Shown one piece after another: positions 12,384-18,223 of a stretch of DNA of 18,223 bases. Position 1 is the stretch's first letter; each line of letters opens with the position of its first letter. The DNA lies in NCBI GenBank assembly GCA_045586595.1, contig JAZNAQ010000021.1, positions 1-18,223 on the forward strand, in the 5' to 3' direction. The notes below the pieces were generated by a model. The model saw only the letters and a list, made by a program, of their open reading frames with translations. It ran no database searches and was not told the origin of the DNA. The position numbers and the translations under genes were made by a program. The DNA comes from SIG480 sp045586595. GTDB taxonomy: Bacteria > Bacillota > Clostridia > Oscillospirales > JAAYXM01.

Positions 12384-13193
12384 TCATTTGCAAATTTTAC
12401 CTTTTCTGTATTTCAGGGGTGATATGCCAAACTTTTTGTTGAAGAGATGTATAAAATAGCTCACATCGTTAAAACCAACATCAAAAGCAATCTGTGTGAC
12501 GGAGAAATCGGTAGAAAGCAACAGTTTCTTTGAGTCCTCAAGTTTCAAATTATTGCAATATTCGCTTATTGACATACCGCTCCTGTTTTTAAACATGTGG
12601 CTTATGTGTGATTTGCTTCTGCCGAAATATTTGCATAGGTCTGAAACGGTTATGTTTGAGTGGTACTCGTTTAAAAATTGTAGTATAAGGTTGTATTCAT
12701 CCTTAGCTTTGTTTGCGTAGTCTGTAAATAACAGACCTATTATGATGCTTAACGGCGGGATGACTGCTTCGCATAGCTTCAGGGGAATGCCGTTATCAGT
12801 TAGAAATTCATTCCAAAGATTGGGGTCGATGCACTGTCCTGAAGTTTCGGGTTGCCTGTATCCGCTTACTGCGATAAATCCGATTACGCTAGAGCTTTTG
12901 CATATTGGGTATATGTATTCATAAACTCCGGCATAGCAGGTGCGGCAAAACCCTTCGCCCCCTTTACATATTTTGCGCACATCTTTCTGGGATTGCATGC
13001 ATTTTTGATGATTGCATTTTTTGACAGCCATACAATACGGGTTTTCGTGTGAATTGTACGGCAAAAGTTCAACCAATGCAGAGTGTGGCAGAACTTGCAA
13101 ATTAGCTTTGTCGAAATGAACAGAGACGCTTAAGTTACATTCTTTTTTCAGAAACTCAAGATATGAAGTTATGTTATGAAGCAGTTTGTCCAT
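12384..13193 (-). CDS. AraC-family regulator with PocR sensory domain
   Basis: The 269-aa protein combines an N-terminal PocR-type ligand-sensing domain (about 5-155) with a C-terminal AraC double-HTH domain (about 168-266). The sensor carries the typical cysteine cluster (C54, C60, C65, C76, C83, C86) and the hydrophobic YPICKSSSVIGFIAVSGYR strand pair. The HTH reads ITVSDLCKYFGRSKSHISHMFK and FSVTQIAFDVGFNDVSYFIHLF. PocR-like domains sense small metabolites such as diols or sugars. GGAGGGG lies 7 nt before the ATG. It is divergent from the FAD oxidoreductase gene, with 115 nt between start codons, and most likely activates that gene and perhaps the facing sugar operon. No degeneracy is seen. 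Confidence 0.9.
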   Translation of the reverse strand: MDKLLHNITSYLEFLKKECNLSVSVHFDKANLQVLPHSALVELLPYNSHENPYCMAVKKCNHQKCMQSQKDVRKICKGGEGFCRTCYAGVYEYIYPICKSSSVIGFIAVSGYRQPETSGQCIDPNLWNEFLTDNGIPLKLCEAVIPPLSIIIGLLFTDYANKAKDEYNLILQFLNEYHSNITVSDLCKYFGRSKSHISHMFKNRSGMSISEYCNNLKLEDSKKLLLSTDFSVTQIAFDVGFNDVSYFIHLFNKKFGISPLKYRKGKICK

Positions 13194-13239
13194 ATAAACG
13201 CCCCTCCGCTTGCATTTTATTTATATTTTATTGCATGTA

Positions 13240-13268
13240 TTTAAAAGAATTTACTCTAAAAATATAAT
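13240..13268 (+). promoter_or_regulatory. Probable activator-dependent promoter of the oxidoreductase gene
   Basis: TATAAT at 13263-13268 has a poor -35 element (TTTAAA at 13240-13245, 17-nt spacing). A strong -10 with a weak -35 beside a divergent AraC-type gene suggests activation by that regulator. Confidence 0.5.
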
Positions 13269-13308
13269 ACAATTACAATTGAAAAATGTCAATAAGGAGG
13301 AAGTGGAA

Positions 13309-15120
13309 TTGCTTAATAAAAAATATTTAGAGTGTGACCTGTGCGTAGTTGGTGGAGGTATGTCGGGTCTTTCGGCAGCTATCTCCGCCGCGCGTGAGGG
13401 TGCGAAAGTTGTGCTTATGCATGAGCGTCCGGTGCTTGGCGGAAACGCATCGTCTGAGATACGCATGTGGATTAGCCATTCAAAGGGGAGAGATAACCGA
13501 GAAACGGGTATATTAGAAGAGATTTATCTTGAGAGCATGTATCGCAACCCTACAAAAAGCTATGCAATATGGGATACTGTGCTTTATGATTTTGTGCGCA
13601 GAGAAAAAAACATCACCTTGTTGCTTAACTGTACATGTATGGATGCCAAAACCGAAAAGGGAGATTTTAAATACAGCAGAGACACGCGGATTAAGACGAT
13701 TACCGGTTATCAGATGACAACACAGTGTTTTTATGAGGTTTCGGCAAAGTATTTCTGCGACAGCTCCGGCGACAGTATTCTTGCACCCTTGACCGGTGCG
13801 GAGTTCCGAATTGGTCGTGAAGCAGGTTCGGAATTTGGTGAGGCCACAACGCTTACGGAGCCGGATAAAATGACGATGGGTATGTCTTGCCTTATACAGG
13901 GCAAAGAAACCCACCGCGATATAAAATACATAGCTCCCGAATGGAGTGCTAAACTTACTGAAAAGGATTTTGAGAATAGAGCTCCTGATAAGGTTTGGGA
14001 AAACAGTTCTCCTGATATATATGATGAGGCAGAAAACTTCTGGTATCTTGAGCTTGGCGGAAACCGCGACACCATTGCGGATACGGAGACTATTCGCGAC
14101 GAGTTGCTCGGCCTTGCGACAGGTACATGGGATTATATAAAGAACTCGGGCAACTTCGACAGCTCAAAGTGGGATTTGGACTTTCTTGGCTTCTTGCCGG
14201 GCAAGCGCGAATCACGGAGAATGTGCGGAGAGTATATGATTACTCAAAAGGATATATCTGACAGGAAGGTGTTTGCGGATGAAATAGCGTTTGGCGGGTG
14301 GCCGATTGACGACCACTTCCCGGGCGGTTTCTATCACCAGGGTGTACCAAATACCGACGTTCAGACCCCGGCACCGTATTCGATACCGTATAGGGCACTG
14401 TATTCAAAGAACGTAGATAACCTGTTCTTTGCGGGCAGAAACATCAGTATGACTCATATGGCGATGAGCAGTATACGAATCATGGCAACCTGTACTCTGC
14501 TTGGTGAAGCGGTCGGCAAAGCGGCGGCAATCGCAGCTAAAGAGGGTATATGTCCGCATGATGTATACCTTGATAAGCTGGCCACACTTCAAGAACTTTT
14601 GATGAACGAAGACAGCTTCTTGCCCTCGAAAACACGAAGAATATCGACGATATGTAAGAACGCAAAGCTCAGTATTGAAAATGAAGTAATAAGAAACGGG
14701 CAGGACAGAGCACACGCTATATACAATACAACAGAGAAAAACTGCTCTTATTTCGCTTCTCAGGGTGAGGAGATATGCTACAGCTTTCCTGCACAGAACA
14801 TTTCGTCTGCACACATAGTCTTCTGCAGTGACTTAAACCGAGAAACACTTTCCGGCGGGAGAGTCGAGAGAAACCATGTAACCCGCGCAAACACAAATCT
14901 TAACAGCCCGCAGACATATATGCCGAAAACTTTATGTAAAGACTTTAAGCTTGTCGGAGAGCTTGGCGGAGTCAGACATGAGCTGCTTAGCATAACGAAC
15001 AACCGAAAGCGAGCATATCACATTAATATAAATCAGACTTTTGATAAGCTTATCCTCATACCTGCAAACACATGGGGAGATTATGAAAAAATTCCTGTTA
15101 TTTCATTTGATTTTGAATAA
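13309..15120 (+). CDS. FAD-dependent oxidoreductase with C-terminal beta domain
   Basis: The 603-aa protein begins with a Rossmann FAD-binding motif, CDLCVVGGGMSGLSAA (G15, G17, G20), then ERPVLGGNASSEIRMW, a pattern of the FAD_oxidored family. The dinucleotide-binding fold closes around NLFFAGRNISMTHMAM. Residues from about 475 onward form a beta-rich domain resembling a galactose-binding or discoidin-like module, seen in several FAD oxidoreductases of carbohydrate loci. It probably oxidises a sugar, polyol or glycoside; the substrate is unknown. The start is placed at TTG 13309, 8 nt after AAGGAGG (13294-13300). A GTG at 13303 is too close to that site, and the upstream in-frame ATG lies before the promoter. 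No signal peptide is visible, so it should be cytoplasmic. It ends at a strong bidirectional terminator. Confidence 0.88.
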   Translation: MLNKKYLECDLCVVGGGMSGLSAAISAAREGAKVVLMHERPVLGGNASSEIRMWISHSKGRDNRETGILEEIYLESMYRNPTKSYAIWDTVLYDFVRREKNITLLLNCTCMDAKTEKGDFKYSRDTRIKTITGYQMTTQCFYEVSAKYFCDSSGDSILAPLTGAEFRIGREAGSEFGEATTLTEPDKMTMGMSCLIQGKETHRDIKYIAPEWSAKLTEKDFENRAPDKVWENSSPDIYDEAENFWYLELGGNRDTIADTETIRDELLGLATGTWDYIKNSGNFDSSKWDLDFLGFLPGKRESRRMCGEYMITQKDISDRKVFADEIAFGGWPIDDHFPGGFYHQGVPNTDVQTPAPYSIPYRALYSKNVDNLFFAGRNISMTHMAMSSIRIMATCTLLGEAVGKAAAIAAKEGICPHDVYLDKLATLQELLMNEDSFLPSKTRRISTICKNAKLSIENEVIRNGQDRAHAIYNTTEKNCSYFASQGEEICYSFPAQNISSAHIVFCSDLNRETLSGGRVERNHVTRANTNLNSPQTYMPKTLCKDFKLVGELGGVRHELLSITNNRKRAYHININQTFDKLILIPANTWGDYEKIPVISFDFE

Positions 15121-15121
15121 T

Positions 15122-15162
15122 AAAAAGAGGTATCGTACTTTTTGTACGATACCTCTTTTTTT
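15122..15162. terminator. Bidirectional terminator between convergent operons
   Basis: Perfect 17-bp stem with arms at 15122-15138 and 15144-15160, loop of five T residues and T tract. It ends the oxidoreductase gene on the + strand and the sugar operon on the minus strand. Confidence 0.92.
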
Positions 15163-15169
15163 GTGCCTT

Positions 15170-16057
15170 TTAAATAGCTGCCATAACGGACTTGAAGTAT
15201 GCAAAATCCTGCTTGGCATACCACTCACGGTCACCGGAGCGGGGAGACTCAATGCCTATCGGGCCTGTAAAGCCTATTTCCTTTAACTTCTTAAGGTATA
15301 CGCGGTGGTTTATTTCACCTTCACCGAGACCTGCGGCAATACGCATATTGGTGTTGGGGATGGGGTTTGAGTTCTTAAGGTGTGTATAGAAGAGCTTGTC
15401 GCCATACAAGTCGATTGTTTCTTCAAGTGACGGATGCTTGGGGAAGTACATGGTGTTGCCGAAGTCCATATTAACGCCGACAGCAGGGCTTCCGATAAGG
15501 TCTACAAGCTTCTTGGTTGTAGAGGGCAGGTCGTGAATATAGAACATATGAGTTTCAAAGGCAAACTTTACTCCGATTTTTTCAAGCTCACGGCCGATCT
15601 TCTGATATGCATCAACCGTCAAGTCCCAATCCTGCTCGGTGGCGACTGCGCTGCCGTGGAATTCGTAGCCCTTAGCCGGTGCTGTAGGGATTTTTGACTG
15701 GAGTTTAGAGGCAATCGCGTTGCATAGCGTTGTTCCGCAAAGCTCGTTTACAAATTTGACCTTTTCTATAACTGTATTAATCTCGTTCTGACGAGCTTCT
15801 TTGTCAGAGCTTGTACAAAGACCGAGGTGGAAATTAAAGATAATATCAGAAAGCCCGTATTTCTTCTTGCAATCGGCAATCTGTGTTGCGTATTCTTCAA
15901 ACGGCATGTTCGCAAGATTTGCCGGAGGATTGCCACGGAACTCTATTCCGTCAAATCCGGTTTCAGATGCCATTTTGCATATGCCGTCTATAGTGTTGCT
16001 TCCGTAATTGTTGAATGTCATTTCACCGTAGTTAATGTGCATAATTGTCTTATTCAT
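15170..16057 (-). CDS. Sugar phosphate isomerase/epimerase-like TIM barrel protein
   Basis: The 295-aa protein belongs to the xylose-isomerase-like TIM barrel / AP endonuclease 2 family, which contains sugar isomerases and epimerases. The metal site is visible as E168 (FETHMF), D198 (NMDFGN), H226 (YTHLKN) and E270 (GIESPRSG). The N-terminal strand pair (MHINYGEM, FDGIEFRGNPPAN) and substrate-side H77 (FNFHLGL) fit the fold. The start at 16057 has AAGGAGA 6 nt upstream; an earlier in-frame start at 16075 lacks such a site. It is the last gene of the operon after the NagA-like gene, 23 nt away, and ends at the shared terminator. A truncated copy of its 3' end lies at 12297-12360. The likely role is interconversion of a keto or amino sugar intermediate; the substrate is not deducible. 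Confidence 0.88.
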   Translation of the reverse strand: MNKTIMHINYGEMTFNNYGSNTIDGICKMASETGFDGIEFRGNPPANLANMPFEEYATQIADCKKKYGLSDIIFNFHLGLCTSSDKEARQNEINTVIEKVKFVNELCGTTLCNAIASKLQSKIPTAPAKGYEFHGSAVATEQDWDLTVDAYQKIGRELEKIGVKFAFETHMFYIHDLPSTTKKLVDLIGSPAVGVNMDFGNTMYFPKHPSLEETIDLYGDKLFYTHLKNSNPIPNTNMRIAAGLGEGEINHRVYLKKLKEIGFTGPIGIESPRSGDREWYAKQDFAYFKSVMAAI

Positions 16058-16080
16058 AAAAGCTCTCCTTATCATTTAAA

Positions 16081-17256
16081 TTACTTCGCAAAAACTACAT
16101 TTCCGTTTACCATGGTAAGAGAAACGTCAATATTGTCGTCAAAGAGGATGATGTCGGCATATGCGCCCTCTCGTATAACACCGCGGTCAGTAAGCCCTGC
16201 CATGCGTGCGGGGTTGGCTGTTGCCATTCTTACTGAATCGAGCAGGGGTACATCTGCCATTTGAATCATGTTACGAACCAATCGGTTTGAGAATGCTACA
16301 CTTCCTGCAAATGCGCTTCTGTCAGGCAACTTTGCAACGCCGTCCTCAATGATGAACTTTCTGTTGCTTCCGGGAATGTCGGAGTCAATCTCCGCACCGT
16401 CAGGCATACCTGCGCCGAGTATAGCATCTGTAACGAGCGAAATTCGGTCTATTCCCTTGTGTTTTACAACAAATTTGAGAAGTGAGGCGGGCAGGTGCTT
16501 TCCGTCTGCTATTATCTCAACATCCATGCCGTCAAGCATATATGCAGCCTCTATAATACCTGCATAGCGGTAGGCGTTTTTGCGGTGAACCGTGCTTGTG
16601 CAAGAATACAGATGTGTTACGCAGTCAAACCCCATGTCATATGCACGCATTACCTCATCGTACTCTGCATCAGAGTGCCCGATAGAAAGTTTAACTCCAT
16701 AGTCTCTTGCTGCCTTTGCAAAAGCTTCTACGCCGGGGAGCTCCGGTGCTGCGCTCCAGCGTATGATGTACTTACTATATTTTTCGAGGAACATCATATA
16801 CTCATCAGGCTCAAAGTTGCGGACTGTCTTCGGGTCCTGCCCGCCGCACTGAGCGGGGGAGAAGTACGGACCTTCAAGATGAACACCCGGCATATATGAG
16901 CCCCGTGTGTTTTTCGGCTGAGCCTTTATGAGGTTTTCTATCATTGTTATGTAGTCCTGAGTTGTAGCGGTTGATATTGTAGGCAGAAGTGTGGTGGTGC
17001 CGTGCTTTGCGTGAATTTCTGCGGCGGTAAAAAAACCGTCAACCTCACCGCCCGAGAAATACACACCGCCGCCACCGTGGACATGGATGTCAATAAAACC
17101 GGGGGAGATATATTTTCCGCCTGCGTCATATTCGATATCAAAGGGGAGAACATCGCTTGTAACTGCAATAATTCTGTCGCCCTTTGTGTAGACAGACACT
17201 CCTTCTGCAATGGTGTTTCCGAGTATTACTTTGCCGTTTGAAAACTTATGTATCAT
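16081..17256 (-). CDS. nagA: N-acetylglucosamine-6-phosphate deacetylase
   Basis: NagA removes acetate from N-acetylglucosamine 6-phosphate, feeding amino-sugar catabolism or cell-wall recycling. The 391-aa length is normal. Motifs follow the family: GFIDIHVHGGGG (H58, H60), GVHLEGPYFS (H126, E128), SIGHSDA (H194), CVTHLYS (H215), IADGKH (H254) and LVTDAI (D277). The usual THLFNAM is replaced by THLYSCTSTVHR, so it is a divergent member and may act on a related N-acyl sugar. The start has no clear ribosome binding site but lies only 8 nt after the upstream stop codon, so translation is probably coupled. It lies between the degenerate amidohydrolase-like gene and the TIM barrel isomerase in one operon. 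Confidence 0.9.
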   Translation of the reverse strand: MIHKFSNGKVILGNTIAEGVSVYTKGDRIIAVTSDVLPFDIEYDAGGKYISPGFIDIHVHGGGGVYFSGGEVDGFFTAAEIHAKHGTTTLLPTISTATTQDYITMIENLIKAQPKNTRGSYMPGVHLEGPYFSPAQCGGQDPKTVRNFEPDEYMMFLEKYSKYIIRWSAAPELPGVEAFAKAARDYGVKLSIGHSDAEYDEVMRAYDMGFDCVTHLYSCTSTVHRKNAYRYAGIIEAAYMLDGMDVEIIADGKHLPASLLKFVVKHKGIDRISLVTDAILGAGMPDGAEIDSDIPGSNRKFIIEDGVAKLPDRSAFAGSVAFSNRLVRNMIQMADVPLLDSVRMATANPARMAGLTDRGVIREGAYADIILFDDNIDVSLTMVNGNVVFAK

Positions 17257-17264
17257 AAAATCAC

Positions 17265-18071
17265 TTACTTTCTTAAGTTTTTAAAAGCATGGAAGCCGTT
17301 TGACTTTACACTCTCGCCGTCAAGGTTTGCAAGCTCAAGTTTCAGAAGATTTGTTTCCATGTAATTAAACGGAGAGAGCGAGCCAAAGCATATCTGTTCT
17401 TCGGGAACAGCTGATTTGGCTTTTTCGCAGAGAGTTGAGTCAAGCAGCGGTGTTACCGTGGTATCAAAGAAGATGTTTTTACGCGACTTCGCAAGCTCTG
17501 AGAGCTTTCCTCCGGCGGCAAGTAGCGAGAAGCCGGTCGCAAGCAACGGGACATTCTCGTATTTTGAAATCAGGGCAACATAGTCATCAGCCGAAATGTT
17601 CTTCGGCGTGTCATGCTGACTTCTCCCGCGGAAGTTCTCAAAGCCTGCGCATATCCTTACGGGAACACCAAGCTCATCTGCGAGCTCCATAACCTTACCC
17701 GCACGATGAACAGGGAAATACTCATCATAGAGCATCTCGGGTGCAAGCGAATATCCGTGATAGAGCGGAGCAAGCTCAAAGCCGCAGAAGCCGCGTGCTA
17801 TCATTTCTCGTGCATCACGCTCCCATTCGGGGTAGGTGGGGTTTACTATTGCAAGAGGAAGAAACTTTGTTTCTCCGCTATATGCCTCAAGCTCATCCAA
17901 AAGCTCAAGGTTTGCAACATTTGCATCCTTGTAAAACAGGCCGTTTAAGTTAGCAACAACCATATGCGTTATATCATATTCGCGCGCAAGCTCATCAAGC
18001 CCGCCCGGTGTGTTGTATTCAAGGTTCCTAAACGGCCAGTGGCCTACATATGTATTGATATCAATAAACAT
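17265..18071 (-). CDS. Amidohydrolase-like TIM barrel protein with lost metal ligands
   Basis: The 268-aa protein has the amidohydrolase_2-type fold. Normal members begin with DxHxH and near the end have a GTDxP aspartate. Here the start is MFIDINTYVGHWPFR (D4, N6, H11, no HxH pair), and the late motif is FGSLSPFNY (229-237) with no Asp. The metal centre therefore seems absent or different, suggesting a non-catalytic or altered partner. The internal barrel segments are well preserved (FLPLAIVNPTYPEW, FCGFELAPLYHGYSL, VPVRICAGFEN). It lies directly downstream of a second amidohydrolase whose GTD motif is intact, with only 3 nt between stop and start, so the two may form a complex. Both feed the same operon as nagA. 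Confidence 0.75.
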   Translation of the reverse strand: MFIDINTYVGHWPFRNLEYNTPGGLDELAREYDITHMVVANLNGLFYKDANVANLELLDELEAYSGETKFLPLAIVNPTYPEWERDAREMIARGFCGFELAPLYHGYSLAPEMLYDEYFPVHRAGKVMELADELGVPVRICAGFENFRGRSQHDTPKNISADDYVALISKYENVPLLATGFSLLAAGGKLSELAKSRKNIFFDTTVTPLLDSTLCEKAKSAVPEEQICFGSLSPFNYMETNLLKLELANLDGESVKSNGFHAFKNLRK

Positions 18072-18074
18072 AGC

Positions 18075-18223
18075 TTACTTCCCCGTCCTTTCAAGAAATC
18101 TCGAAAACGCGCGCCCCGAAAGAATCGTCTTTTTATCCCCGTCTGAAATGCGGGCGCCGAGAAGCTTTCCCGCACACGCCGACGGAGAATTATCCGTGCC
18201 GAAAAGAATTCTGTCGGCACCGA
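18075..18223 (-). CDS. Amidohydrolase family protein, C-terminal part (cut by window edge)
   Basis: The last 48 codons of a minus-strand gene run into the window end. They read GADRILFGTDNSPSACAGKL then LGARISDGDKKTILSGRAFS and RFLERTGK. This is the typical C-terminal end of the amidohydrolase_2 family, with the catalytic Asp in FGTD and the conserved ILxGNAxRLF-like helix (here ILSGRAFSRFL). Its stop codon is 3 nt before the next start, and GGGGAAG at its end serves as the ribosome binding site of that gene. It is the most upstream operon member visible. Confidence 0.75.
   Translation of the reverse strand, partial: GADRILFGTDNSPSACAGKLLGARISDGDKKTILSGRAFSRFLERTGK

Overview
The window looks like chromosomal DNA of an anaerobic low-GC Gram-positive bacterium, most likely a gut clostridial (Ruminococcaceae/Oscillospiraceae-like) lineage. 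This rests on strong AGGAGG-type ribosome binding sites, sigma-A-like promoters, hairpin-plus-T-tract terminators, and protein families typical of Clostridia (DUF960, clostridial large serine recombinases, a PocR/AraC regulator). The lineage is an inference; no rRNA gene is present.

The left two thirds (about 1-12,290) is AT-rich accessory DNA. It begins with a hairpin-rich stretch (1-130). A tight two-gene unit follows: an HD-domain dNTP triphosphohydrolase relative (286-1566) whose active-site loop lacks two expected histidines, and a short RlmN/Cfr-like radical SAM protein (1576-2424). On the other strand is an integration/replication operon: a leader ORF, an SF3-helicase P4/D5-type primase (4124-5596), a 23-codon ORF (4041-4112) and a large serine recombinase (2478-4001). 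Next come an unrecognised 307-residue protein (5847-6770), a small serine resolvase (6843-7442) with a long inverted repeat upstream, a DUF960 protein (7691-7981) and, on the + strand, an excisionase-like HTH protein (8120-8293). A minus-strand operon of a Mor-like regulator and two membrane proteins spans 8344-9694. Upstream of it is a stand-alone class III nucleotide-cyclase-like protein (9981-10991) with its own promoter and overlapping palindrome. A self-inhibitory Fic protein (11212-11937) lies on the + strand.

The junction (11,938-12,383) has no gene. It holds a terminator, a GC-rich hairpin-rich block, a 13-bp inverted repeat, two copies of a tRNA-3'-end-like sequence, a second terminator and a decayed fragment of the 3' end of the isomerase gene found 3 kb further on. 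It looks like a recombination scar separating accessory from metabolic DNA.

The right third (12,384-18,223) is more GC-rich and metabolic. A PocR/AraC regulator is divergent from an FAD-dependent oxidoreductase. Facing the oxidoreductase is a minus-strand operon: a partial amidohydrolase, a degenerate amidohydrolase-like protein, an N-acetylglucosamine-6-phosphate deacetylase and a sugar isomerase/epimerase-like TIM barrel. Together they suggest catabolism of an amino sugar or modified sugar. The most promising material for new biology is the HD/radical-SAM pair, the cyclase-like gene beside membrane-protein genes, and the junction element.
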